From positions 1 to 52,728 of the forward strand of contig DATIXX010000016.1 in the NCBI GenBank assembly GCA_035518095.1: a stretch of DNA of 52,728 nt. Reading direction: 5' to 3'. Below, one piece after another: positions 44,230 to 52,728 of this stretch; the first letter of the stretch is position 1, and each line of letters begins with the position of its first letter. This DNA comes from Burkholderiales bacterium. Lineage in GTDB: Bacteria; Pseudomonadota; Gammaproteobacteria; Burkholderiales; JAHFRG01. A program made the position numbers and the translations under genes. The notes below the pieces were generated by a model. That model searched no databases. It worked only from the letters and a program-made list of their open reading frames with translations, and was not told the DNA's origin.

Positions 44230-45531
44230 ATGGACAAGCAACGTAAGGCGATTCTTTCCTTCACCGGTGGCGGGGAACCGGTCGAATTACCGGTGCTTCC
44301 CGGTTCGATAGGCCCGGAGGTTATCGATATTCGCGAACTGTACGCAAAGACGGGGATGTTTACCTATGACCCGGGATTTGTTTCGACGGCGTCCTGCATT
44401 TCATCGATTACTTACATCGACGGAGATAAGGGCGTACTGCTCTACCGCGGCTACCCGATCGAGCAGCTGGCACAGGAATGTGACTTCCTCGAAGTATGTT
44501 ACCTGCTGCTTAATGGCGAACTGCCCAACGCAGCCCAGAAGAAGCATTTCGACGATCGAATCAAAGAACATACCATGGTGCACGAGCAGCTCGCGCGCTT
44601 TTACACCGGATTCCGTCGCGACGCACATCCCATGGCAGTGATGGTGGGGGTCGTGGGGGCACTCTCGGCGTTTTATCACGAGGCAATGGACTACAGCGAC
44701 GCGGTGCATCGCGAAGTTTCCGCCCACCGGCTGATCGCCAAGGTCCCGACCATCATAGCCATGTGCTACAAGTACAACATCGGCCAGCCGTTCATGTATC
44801 CGCGCAATGCCCTCAACTACGTGGAAAATTTCTTCCACATGATGTTTTCTACGCCTGCCGGAGAAAACAAGATTAATCCGGTGCTGGTGCGTGCGCTTGA
44901 CCGCATCCTGATTTTGCACGCCGACCACGAGCAGAATGCCTCGACGTCCACCGTGCGCCTCGCAGGTTCATCCGGGGCCAATCCGTTCGCATGTATATCC
45001 GCTGGAATTGCCTGCCTGTGGGGACCGGCGCACGGCGGCGCCAACGAAGCCTGTCTCAATATGCTGGAACATATCGGCGATACTTCGCGCATCCCGGAAT
45101 TCATTAAGCGCGCAAAGGACAAGAACGACAATTTCAAGTTGGTAGGCTTTGGCCACCGCGTGTACAAGAATTACGACCCGCGCGCCAAGCTCATGCGCGA
45201 GACATGCCATGATGTTTTGAACGAACTGGGTTTGCAGAATGACCGGCTGTTTAAGCTGGCGCTCGAGCTCGAACGTATTGCCCTTCAGGACGATTATTTT
45301 ATCAGTAAGAAGCTTTACCCCAATGTGGATTACTATTCGGGCATCGTGCAGCGCGCGTTAGGCATTCCGGTCAGTATGTTCACCGCGATCTTCGCCATGG
45401 CGCGTACCGTGGGCTGGTTCGCGCAATGGAAGGAGATGATCAGCGACCCCGAATACCGGATCGGGCGGCCGCGTCAGCTCTATAACGGCGCGTTAAAACG
45501 TGATGTCGTGCCGATTAAGCACCGCAAATAG
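44230..45531 (+). CDS. gltA: Citrate synthase GltA
   Basis: A 433-residue type II citrate synthase. Catalytic residues are His in [11 protein letters not shown], His in [11 protein letters not shown] and Asp in NVDYYSG. A ribosome site (CGGAGAA) precedes the ATG. It differs from the shorter PrpC at 37499, so the window encodes both a citrate and a methylcitrate synthase. An inverted repeat TTGCGT / ACGCAA sits 25 bases upstream. Confidence 0.97.
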   Translation: MDKQRKAILSFTGGGEPVELPVLPGSIGPEVIDIRELYAKTGMFTYDPGFVSTASCISSITYIDGDKGVLLYRGYPIEQLAQECDFLEVCYLLLNGELPNAAQKKHFDDRIKEHTMVHEQLARFYTGFRRDAHPMAVMVGVVGALSAFYHEAMDYSDAVHREVSAHRLIAKVPTIIAMCYKYNIGQPFMYPRNALNYVENFFHMMFSTPAGENKINPVLVRALDRILILHADHEQNASTSTVRLAGSSGANPFACISAGIACLWGPAHGGANEACLNMLEHIGDTSRIPEFIKRAKDKNDNFKLVGFGHRVYKNYDPRAKLMRETCHDVLNELGLQNDRLFKLALELERIALQDDYFISKKLYPNVDYYSGIVQRALGIPVSMFTAIFAMARTVGWFAQWKEMISDPEYRIGRPRQLYNGALKRDVVPIKHRK

Positions 45532-45543
45532 GCGAGGTTTAAC

Positions 45544-48390
45544 ATGATGCAGAAATTGCTGAGCAATTCCTATCTTTACGGCGCCAACGCCCCGTTTATC
45601 GAAGAGCTGTACGAAGCGTACTTACGAAACCCGAATTCGGTTGGCACCGCCTGGCGCGAATATTTTGACCAGGTCAAAGGAACGGCTGAAGAGGTGTCTC
45701 ACAGCTTGATCCGCCAGAACTTTGTCGAATTGACCAAACGTCACGGCAATGGCCATGCCACAATTACAGCCGCAACGGACATCGCTGCCGCGGTAAAAAA
45801 ACAGGTTTCAGTACTTCAATTAATTAATGCCTATCGCTTTCTCGGGGCACGCCATGCAGATCTTGATCCTTTGAAGCGTCAGGAAAAACCGTACGTGCAG
45901 GAGCTGGATCCGGCGCATTACGGATTGACCGATGCCGATATGGACACGCTGTTCAATACCGGCTCGCTGGTGGGACCCGACCAGCTGACGCTGCGCGAAA
46001 TTCTCAAGGCGGTCAAGCAAACCTATTGCGGGAGCGTTGGCGCGGAATATATGTATATCACCGACGTCCAGCAAAAGCGCTGGATACAGAACCGACTGGA
46101 AGGAGCACGTGCCAAACCCAACTTCGTCCCAGACTACAAGCGTTACATTCTGGAGCGACTGACCGCGGCCGAAATTCTGGAGAAGTATCTGCACACGCGT
46201 TATGTGGGGCAAAAGCGCTTTTCCCTTGAGGGGGGCGACAGTTTGATTCCGCTGCTCGATTTTCTGGTCCAGCATGCAGGCAAACTGGGTGTACAGGAAA
46301 CAGTGATCGGCATGGCGCACCGCGGGCGGCTCAACGTTCTGGTCAACACGCTGGGCAAAATACCCAAAGACCTGTTTCTCGAATTTGAAGGCAAACACTC
46401 CGCCGAATTGCCGGCCGGCGATGTCAAATATCATCAGGGTTTCTCGTCCGACATCATGACAGCGGGCGGTCCCATGCACCTGACCCTGGCATTCAACCCG
46501 TCTCATCTTGAAATCGTCAATCCGGTTGTGGAGGGATCGGTGCGAGCGCGCCAGCATCGGCGCAAAGATCGGGAAGGCAAGCAGGTGCTGCCGATACTTT
46601 TGCATGGCGATGCCGCGTTCGCCGGTCAAGGCGTAATCATGGAGACGTTGAACCTTTCGCAAACCCGGGGCTACGGCACCGGTGGCACGATACATGTTAT
46701 CGTCAACAATCAAATCGGCTTTACTACGTCCGATCCGCGCGATACGCGTTCCACGCTGTATTGCACCGACGTTTCAAAAATGGTCGAGGCGCCGGTTTTT
46801 CATGTCAACGCGGACGACCCCGAGGCGCTTTTGTTTGCCGGTGAAATAGCACTGGATTTTCGCATGCAGTTTAAAAAGGATGTGGTCATCGATATGGTTT
46901 GCTTCCGGCGTCTTGGGCACAATGAGCAGGACGAGCCGCTGGTGACCCAGCCGCTGATGTACAAAAAAATTGCCAAACACCCCGGCACGCGCAAAGTTTA
47001 CGCAGACAAGCTACAGGCGGAAGGCGTGATCAAGCCGAACCAGGCCGATGAGATGATCAACAGCTATCGCAGTTCGTTGGATGCCGGGGAGCAGACAAAT
47101 AAATCCGTTCTTTCCAATTACAAGCCGGTGCATACGGTTAATTGGGCGCCGTTCAAAGGTACCAAGTGGACCGATCCCACGCCGACTAATGTGCCACTGG
47201 AAAGATTGCGGCAGCTTGCAACCAGGCTTACAAGCGTTCCGTCTAATTTCAAGCTGCATTCGCGGGTTGAAAAAATTATAGCGGAGCGCAGGCTCATGGG
47301 CGAGGGAAAACTACCGCTGGATTGGGGTATGGCGGAGACCTTGGCTTACGCCAGCTTGCTTGAGCAGGGTTATCCGGTGCGGCTTTCCGGCCAGGACTCC
47401 GGACGCGGAACATTTTTTCATCGGCATGCCGTGCTGCATGACCAGAACCGGGAGCGCTGGGATGATGGCACGTACATTCCCTTACAGCATATATCGGACG
47501 CGCAGTCAGACTTTTTGGCGATTGATTCTCTGCTGTCGGAAGAAGCCGTCTTGGGGTTCGAATACGGTTACGCTACAGCTGAGCCTAACGAACTCGTGAT
47601 CTGGGAGGCGCAGTTCGGCGATTTTGCCAATGGAGCGCAAGTGGTAATTGACCAGTTCATCGCTTCCGGCGAAGTGAAGTGGGGTCGCATCTGCGGTCTG
47701 GTGATGTTTCTGCCGCATAGTTACGAAGGGCAGGGCCCGGAACATTCTTCCGCGAGGCTCGAGCGCTACATGCAACTTTGCGCAGACTACAATATGCAGA
47801 TCTGCATGCCGACAACGCCGGCGCAGATGTTCCACATGCTGCGCCGGCAGATGCTGCGCCCGCTGCGCAAGCCGTTGATCGTAATGACCCCCAAGAGTTT
47901 GTTGCGACACAAGGAATCGGTCTCTACGCTGGAAGAACTGGCGCAAGGCGGTTTCCAGCCCATCATTGCGGATGTCGAGAAACCTGATCCGGGCAAAGTC
48001 AGACGCATCGTTTTCTGCAGTGGCAAGGTCTATTACGAACTGACGGCCTACCGGCGCGAACATAGCATCAAGGACATCGCTGTGATTCGCATCGAACAGC
48101 TTTATCCATTTCCTCATCACGAATTTAAGACCGAAATCGACCGCTATCCGTACACCAAAGAAATTATCTGGGCGCAGGAAGAACCGGGCAATCAAGGCGC
48201 CTGGCACCGAATACAGCACTATCTCTTGCGCCATATGCGCGCGGACCAGAAGCTTTCCTATGCGCTGCGGCCTTCATCGGCGACACCCGCGGCGGGTTAT
48301 CTGTCTTTGCACAATCGCCAGCAGAAAGAATTGGTGGCCGCGGCATTCCGAGAAAAACTGGCTGTAGACAACGGCAGAGCGCAGCATTGA
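45544..48390 (+). CDS. sucA: 2-oxoglutarate dehydrogenase E1 SucA
   Basis: A 948-residue thiamine-diphosphate E1 of the 2-oxoglutarate dehydrogenase complex. ThDP segments include GMAHRGRLNVL, GDAAFAGQG and the VNNQIGFTT block. The C-terminal transketolase-like half has the GQDSGRGTFFHRHAVLHDQ and LPHSYEGQGPEHSSARLER motifs. Two ATGs in a row are possible starts; GAGG lies 6 bases before the first. It is followed by sucB and lpd. Confidence 0.97.
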   Translation: MMQKLLSNSYLYGANAPFIEELYEAYLRNPNSVGTAWREYFDQVKGTAEEVSHSLIRQNFVELTKRHGNGHATITAATDIAAAVKKQVSVLQLINAYRFLGARHADLDPLKRQEKPYVQELDPAHYGLTDADMDTLFNTGSLVGPDQLTLREILKAVKQTYCGSVGAEYMYITDVQQKRWIQNRLEGARAKPNFVPDYKRYILERLTAAEILEKYLHTRYVGQKRFSLEGGDSLIPLLDFLVQHAGKLGVQETVIGMAHRGRLNVLVNTLGKIPKDLFLEFEGKHSAELPAGDVKYHQGFSSDIMTAGGPMHLTLAFNPSHLEIVNPVVEGSVRARQHRRKDREGKQVLPILLHGDAAFAGQGVIMETLNLSQTRGYGTGGTIHVIVNNQIGFTTSDPRDTRSTLYCTDVSKMVEAPVFHVNADDPEALLFAGEIALDFRMQFKKDVVIDMVCFRRLGHNEQDEPLVTQPLMYKKIAKHPGTRKVYADKLQAEGVIKPNQADEMINSYRSSLDAGEQTNKSVLSNYKPVHTVNWAPFKGTKWTDPTPTNVPLERLRQLATRLTSVPSNFKLHSRVEKIIAERRLMGEGKLPLDWGMAETLAYASLLEQGYPVRLSGQDSGRGTFFHRHAVLHDQNRERWDDGTYIPLQHISDAQSDFLAIDSLLSEEAVLGFEYGYATAEPNELVIWEAQFGDFANGAQVVIDQFIASGEVKWGRICGLVMFLPHSYEGQGPEHSSARLERYMQLCADYNMQICMPTTPAQMFHMLRRQMLRPLRKPLIVMTPKSLLRHKESVSTLEELAQGGFQPIIADVEKPDPGKVRRIVFCSGKVYYELTAYRREHSIKDIAVIRIEQLYPFPHHEFKTEIDRYPYTKEIIWAQEEPGNQGAWHRIQHYLLRHMRADQKLSYALRPSSATPAAGYLSLHNRQQKELVAAAFREKLAVDNGRAQH

Positions 48391-48450
48391 TTTAACCGCC
48401 CGTTAACAATACGTTTACTGCTAGCGCCCACAACAAAAATTGGAGTGATG

Positions 48451-49641
48451 ATGTTGGTAGAGGTAAAAGTTCCGGTCTTGTCCGAATCTGTTGCTGAAGC
48501 GACCTTGTTGTCGTGGCACAAAAAGCAGGGTGAATTTGTGCACAGGGATGAAAACCTGATAGACATCGAGACCGACAAGGTGATTCTGGAACTCCCGGCG
48601 CCCAGTTCCGGGGTGCTCGCTAAGATAATCAAGAATGAAGGGGCAACAGTGGCGAGCAACGAAGTCATTGCCACCATTGATTCCAGTGCCAAGCCGAGCG
48701 TCGCGGCGGAACCGCAGGCGGAAGCCCAGCCGCAAGCGGAGACGACAAAGGAACCGCTATTGATGCCGGCGGCCCGGAAACGGGTTGCGGACAACAAGCT
48801 CGACGCAACCCGAATCACCGGTACCGGACGCGGCGGACGGATTACCAAGGCTGACGTAATCTCGCACCAGGAAGCCCTGCAACAAGCCGCGCCAAATATA
48901 CCGGAACACGGTCCGGTCAATTTGCCAGGTGTGCCCGGAGATCGTGTTGATCAACGTGTGCCGATGACACGGCTGCGCGCGCGCATCGCCGAGCGTTTGC
49001 TGGAATCGCAGCACGCGGCCGCGATTTTGACCACTTTCAACGAAGTCAATATGCAGCCGGTAGTTGAACTGCGTAACCGCTACAAAGAGAAATTCGAAAA
49101 GGAGCATGGCATTAAGCTGGGTTTCATGTCATTTTTCGTCAAGGCGGCGGTTGCAGCCCTTAAAAAATTTCCGATTGTCAACGCATCGATAGACGGAAAT
49201 GATATTGTTTACCACGGCTATTTTGATATCGGTATCGCCGTGAGCTCTCCGCGAGGCCTGGTCGTGCCTATCGTTCGCAATGCGGATCAGCTCTCGCTCG
49301 CTGAAATCGAAAAACAGATCAGCGAGTTCGGCGCCCGGGCTCAGGAAGGAAAGCTCAGCATCGAAGAACTGACCGGCGGTACGTTCTCGATCTCTAACGG
49401 AGGCATATTCGGCTCGATGCTCTCGACGCCAATCATCAATCCGCCGCAAAGTGCGATCCTCGGAATTCATGCGACCAAGGAACGGCCTGTGGTGGAAAGT
49501 GGCCAGATTGTGATAAGACCCATGAATTATCTGGCGCTGTCCTATGACCACCGGATCATCGATGGGCGCGAGGCGGTACTATCCCTGGTAGCGATTAAGG
49601 AAGCGCTTGAGGATCCGGCCCGTTTACTTTTAGAGGTTTGA
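48451..49641 (+). CDS. sucB: 2-oxoglutarate dehydrogenase E2 SucB
   Basis: Dihydrolipoyl succinyltransferase of 396 residues. It has one N-terminal lipoyl domain with the lipoylated Lys in [10 protein letters not shown], an Ala/Gln-rich linker, a peripheral-subunit-binding segment ([21 protein letters not shown]) and a catalytic domain with the HxxxDG motif (YDHRIIDG). The second of two ATGs (48451) is preferred because GGAG then has proper spacing; a GTG at 48445 is also in frame. Confidence 0.95.
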   Translation: MLVEVKVPVLSESVAEATLLSWHKKQGEFVHRDENLIDIETDKVILELPAPSSGVLAKIIKNEGATVASNEVIATIDSSAKPSVAAEPQAEAQPQAETTKEPLLMPAARKRVADNKLDATRITGTGRGGRITKADVISHQEALQQAAPNIPEHGPVNLPGVPGDRVDQRVPMTRLRARIAERLLESQHAAAILTTFNEVNMQPVVELRNRYKEKFEKEHGIKLGFMSFFVKAAVAALKKFPIVNASIDGNDIVYHGYFDIGIAVSSPRGLVVPIVRNADQLSLAEIEKQISEFGARAQEGKLSIEELTGGTFSISNGGIFGSMLSTPIINPPQSAILGIHATKERPVVESGQIVIRPMNYLALSYDHRIIDGREAVLSLVAIKEALEDPARLLLEV

Positions 49642-49724
49642 CGTCTACTGTTGAGTCTTAACGCGGGATCGATGTTGGGTGTATTTCACGCCGTTGGTTC
49701 TCTGCGTTCTGAGCGGAATGAATA

Positions 49725-51152
49725 ATGGCCAGATCATTCGACGTGGCGATCATCGGCGCTGGGCCTGGCGGATATGTCGCCGCAATTCGCTGCGGGCAGC
49801 TCGGTCTCAACACTGTTTGTATCGACGATTGGAAAAATGAAAAAGGCAAGCCCAGTCTTGGTGGAACCTGCCTGAACGTCGGTTGTATCCCGTCCAAAGC
49901 CTTGCTTGAATCTTCTGAAAACTACCAGCGCGCGCGGCACAAGTTTTTTGAACACGGAGTGAACGTTCATGGTGTTGACATCGATGTGGGCGTGATGCAG
50001 GCACGCAAAAACAAAATCGTAGAAAGTTTCACGGGCGGCATTGATCTGCTGTTCAAGAAAAACAAAGTCATATCAATGCATGGCAAAGGCCGCTTTGTTT
50101 CAGCGAATGAAACATATCGAATTGAAATATCGGATGACGGCAAGTCTGAAAACGTGGAAGCCAGGCATGTAATCGTTGCGACCGGCTCATTACCAAGGCA
50201 GCTACCCGGCGCTCCGCTGGACCGGAAATTGGTCGTGGATAGTGTAGGTGCACTCGCGTTTACCGAAGTGCCAAGGCGCCTCGGCGTGATAGGCGCAGGC
50301 GTGATCGGCTTGGAATTGGGCAGCGTGTGGCGGCGTTTGGGGTCAGAGGTCACCCTACTTGAAGCGTTGCCGGATTTTTTACCGGTGGCGGACGAGCAAG
50401 TCGCCAAGGAAGCGCAGAAGATCTTTACCAAACAGGGTTTAGACATTCGCACAGGCGCTACCGTTACTTTGGCAAAAGCCGGTAAAAAACGGGTTACGGT
50501 TGAATACGAAGACAACAAGGGCGCTCAACAAGCGCTTGAATGCGACAAATTAATAGTCGCCATCGGCAGGTTTCCAAATACCGCCGCACTGGGTGCCGAA
50601 ACCGTGGGACTGAGATTGGATAGCCGGGGCTATATAGAAGTGGACGCCTGTTGCCGCAGCAATTTGCCGAATGTGTTTGCGATCGGCGATGTGGTGCGCG
50701 GACCGATGCTCGCTCACAAGGCATCGGAGGAGGGCGTGATGGCCGCCGAAATTATTGCGGGTCAGGCGGGCCAAGTCAATCTCGAAGCGATTCCCTGGGT
50801 CATTTATACTTCTCCAGAAATCGCCTGGGTGGGCGAGACCGAGCAGCAACTGAAGAACGCCGGAGTCGCATATCACGCAGGCCAGTTTCCTTTTTTGGCA
50901 AACGGGCGTGCACGCAGCTTGGGGGAAACCTCGGGCTTCGTGAAAATCCTGGCAGACGCTAAGACGGACCGCATCGTGGGTGTGCACATCATCGGGCCGT
51001 ACGCTTCGGAAATGATTGCGGAAGCGGTTGTCGCGCTTGAATTTTCAGCAAGCAGCGAAGACATTGCGCGCATCGTGCATGCCCATCCTTCGCTTTCCGA
51101 AGTGTTTCACGAAGCCGCACTGGGTGTAACTAAGCGCGCGCTGCACATCTAG
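49725..51152 (+). CDS. lpd: Dihydrolipoyl dehydrogenase
   Basis: A 475-residue FAD/NAD flavoprotein that re-oxidises the lipoyl groups of SucB. Redox cysteines are Cys49 and Cys54 in [13 protein letters not shown]. The FAD motif [15 protein letters not shown] motif [17 protein letters not shown] segment and C-terminal His-Glu pair ([12 protein letters not shown]) are present. It completes the E1-E2-E3 order sucA-sucB-lpd. Confidence 0.96.
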   Translation: MARSFDVAIIGAGPGGYVAAIRCGQLGLNTVCIDDWKNEKGKPSLGGTCLNVGCIPSKALLESSENYQRARHKFFEHGVNVHGVDIDVGVMQARKNKIVESFTGGIDLLFKKNKVISMHGKGRFVSANETYRIEISDDGKSENVEARHVIVATGSLPRQLPGAPLDRKLVVDSVGALAFTEVPRRLGVIGAGVIGLELGSVWRRLGSEVTLLEALPDFLPVADEQVAKEAQKIFTKQGLDIRTGATVTLAKAGKKRVTVEYEDNKGAQQALECDKLIVAIGRFPNTAALGAETVGLRLDSRGYIEVDACCRSNLPNVFAIGDVVRGPMLAHKASEEGVMAAEIIAGQAGQVNLEAIPWVIYTSPEIAWVGETEQQLKNAGVAYHAGQFPFLANGRARSLGETSGFVKILADAKTDRIVGVHIIGPYASEMIAEAVVALEFSASSEDIARIVHAHPSLSEVFHEAALGVTKRALHI

Positions 51153-51215
51153 TCCGCGGTTCCGCATCCCCAATTCGATATTCAATTCATGCACAACGAT
51201 TAATGGGATTTTTCC

Positions 51216-52199
51216 ATGCAAAATTTCAAGGCCTACAGGATTTTCTCCGAGGACGGCACGGTAGCAGGTCGTCTCGTCCAGACCAACTTAGACGAATTGG
51301 ATGCGGGCGAGGTTGTACTCAAGGCGGCCTATTCAAGTGTCAATTACAAGGACGCTTTGGCGGCAACCGGTACCGGAAAAGTTATTCGCCGCTTTCCCTG
51401 CATCGGCGGAATAGACGTGTCAGGCACGGTGGTATCCTCGGCTAATCCGCGGTTTAACAAAGGTGATGAGGTCATCGTCACCAGTTACGATATGGGTGTG
51501 TCGCACGACGGAGGCTATGCAGAATATGTACGTGTGCCGGCCACTTGGGCGGTACCGCTGCCAAAAGGCCTAAGTTTGTTCGACGCAATGGCGATCGGCA
51601 CAGCCGGGTACACTGCTGCCTTGGCGATTCACATTATGGAGCAGAACGATCTTAAGCCCGCCAACGGCAATGTCGTGGTTACGGGCGCTACCGGCGGAGT
51701 GGCAAGTATCGGAATCGATATCCTAGCTAAGCTCGGCTATCGAGTGGTTGCCATTACCGGCAAGGATGGAGAGCACGATTATCTAAAGAAGCTCGGCGCA
51801 GCCGAAGTGCAATCGCGTAACAAGCTGCAAATGGGCACACGCCCATTGGAAAAGCCGCTGTGGGCGGGCGCACTCGATTCCATCGGGGGCGAGCAGTTGG
51901 CATGGCTCATTCGCACCATGCAGCCAAACGGCGTTGTCGGCAGTTTTGGCAACGCCGGCGGCGTGGAACTGCATACTACCGTTCTGCCATTTATTCTGCG
52001 CGGAATACGCTTACTGGGTGTGGATTCGGCGTATACGGCGATGCCGCTTCGCCGCGCCGTCTGGACTCGGTTGGCAGGGGATTTACGCCCCAGGCATCTT
52101 GCAGAAATTGCCCAAACGGTCACGCTGGATCAACTGCCCCCGGTATTCGAAAAAATGCTCAAAGCGCAAGCCCGCGGCCGGACGGTTGTAAAAATATAA
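51216..52199 (+). CDS. acuI: AcuI/YhdH-type NADPH-dependent acrylyl-CoA reductase
   Basis: A 327-residue zinc-free MDR-superfamily protein of the AcuI/YhdH family. The dinucleotide site is VVTGATGGVASIGIDILAKLG at about residues 150-170, and the family core GGIDVSGTVV is seen. Members of this family reduce acrylyl-CoA to propionyl-CoA, an activity that fits the adjacent prpE and the prpCD genes. A general quinone-reductase-like activity is an alternative. Confidence 0.85.
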   Translation: MQNFKAYRIFSEDGTVAGRLVQTNLDELDAGEVVLKAAYSSVNYKDALAATGTGKVIRRFPCIGGIDVSGTVVSSANPRFNKGDEVIVTSYDMGVSHDGGYAEYVRVPATWAVPLPKGLSLFDAMAIGTAGYTAALAIHIMEQNDLKPANGNVVVTGATGGVASIGIDILAKLGYRVVAITGKDGEHDYLKKLGAAEVQSRNKLQMGTRPLEKPLWAGALDSIGGEQLAWLIRTMQPNGVVGSFGNAGGVELHTTVLPFILRGIRLLGVDSAYTAMPLRRAVWTRLAGDLRPRHLAEIAQTVTLDQLPPVFEKMLKAQARGRTVVKI

Positions 52200-52302
52200 T
52201 AATGCATATATATCAATTATTAATAGTGATGTGTTAAACTCACTTCTAGAAATGTATTTTCCCGTCAAGTGGCGAAGCGGCTAATATTCCAGGAGGTGGC
52301 AA

Positions 52303-52728
52303 ATGCAACAAACCTACCAACAGTTCTATCGACGTTCAATTGACGACCCCAATTCATTTTGGAGCGAGCAATCCAGGCTCATCGACTGGCATAAACCTTT
52401 CAGCGCCGTCCTGGATTACAGCCGACCGCCGTTTGCAAAATGGTTTGTCGGCGGGCTGACCAATCTTTGCTATAACGCGGTAGACCGTCACGTGGCTGGA
52501 CGCGGGAACCAGAACGCGCTGGTGTGGATTTCGACTGAGCTTAACCAGGAAAAAACGTATAGCTTCAGCGAGATGCAGAAGGAGGTCGAGCGCGCGGCAA
52601 GCATGATGCAGTCGCTCGGGGTTAAAAAAGGCGACCGCGTGATTATTTATATGCCGATGGTGCCGGAAGCAGCATTTGTCATGTTGGCCTGCGCGCGCAT
52701 CGGAGCAATTCATTCTGTGGTATTCGGT
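52303..52728 (+). CDS. prpE: Propionyl-CoA synthetase PrpE (3' end missing)
   Basis: The first 142 residues of an acyl-CoA synthetase; the gene runs off the window. The N-terminus QQFYRRSIDDPNSFWSEQ and the DYSRPPFAKWFVGG segment are typical of PrpE. PrpE activates propionate with ATP and CoA. A strong ribosome site, AGGAGGTGG, precedes the ATG. It adjoins acuI, so free propionate and acrylyl-CoA would both yield propionyl-CoA for PrpC. AcsA is a less likely reading. Confidence 0.88.
   Translation, partial: MQQTYQQFYRRSIDDPNSFWSEQSRLIDWHKPFSAVLDYSRPPFAKWFVGGLTNLCYNAVDRHVAGRGNQNALVWISTELNQEKTYSFSEMQKEVERAASMMQSLGVKKGDRVIIYMPMVPEAAFVMLACARIGAIHSVVFG

Noticed and set aside
45820..46713. Long minus-strand frame of 297 codons inside sucA
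   Set aside because: It is the antisense shadow of the well-conserved SucA coding sequence.

Overview
The window looks like a chromosomal segment of a facultatively anaerobic betaproteobacterium, probably in the Rhodocyclales/Nitrosomonadales neighbourhood. This is inferred from the gene types and their order, not from a marker gene. It carries a GntR-sdhCDABE-gltA-sucAB-lpd block, an AorABC-type aldehyde oxidoreductase, a membrane formate dehydrogenase, and the purL / parvulin / bolA / yciI / yciB / msrB run. No rRNA, tRNA, CRISPR array, insertion sequence or phage gene was found.

Bases 1-24900 form a molybdenum/tungsten-enzyme region. After the end of an mtfA-like peptidase gene come fdhD and mobA (minus strand). 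A long plus-strand formate dehydrogenase operon follows: DUF3305, DUF3306, a 696-residue multi-cluster ferredoxin, a TorD-type chaperone, a small Tat-signal protein, the catalytic alpha subunit with cysteine instead of selenocysteine, the Fe-S beta subunit, a small lipoprotein, the cytochrome b gamma subunit and a small secreted Lys/Ala-rich protein. A clear hairpin terminator ends it. moaA and moeA follow on the minus strand. Divergent from them is an aldehyde:ferredoxin oxidoreductase operon: a 16-cysteine ferredoxin, the tungsten-type catalytic subunit, an FAD/NAD subunit, a MoaD-like protein and an unknown 97-residue protein. Next come a ModE-type regulator fused to a periplasmic-binding-protein-like domain, a decayed molybdate-binding-protein (modA-like) pseudogene that simple ORF calling misses, a tungstate ABC transporter (tupA, a molbindin, tupB, tupC), mobB, moaD, moaE and a PII-like DUF190 gene. 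Together these take up the metal, make and mature the pterin cofactor, and use it in formate and aldehyde oxidation.

Bases 24900-33060 hold housekeeping genes: nnr (minus), purL (plus), and a minus-strand run of yciB, yciI, bolA and a parvulin, with msrB upstream.

Bases 33190-52728 hold central carbon metabolism. On the minus strand are mdh, prpC, prpD and acnA. On the plus strand are a GntR/UTRA regulator, sdhCDABE, gltA, sucA, sucB, lpd, an AcuI/YhdH-type reductase and the start of prpE, which runs off the window. The prp genes, acnA, acuI and prpE suggest propionate/acrylate use joined to the TCA cycle. prpB is not in the window.

The most interesting points are the modA-like pseudogene beside an intact tungstate transporter, the palindromic DNA at the regulator start, the small uncharacterised proteins in the formate dehydrogenase and aldehyde oxidoreductase operons, and palindromes around gntR and the sdhC start.
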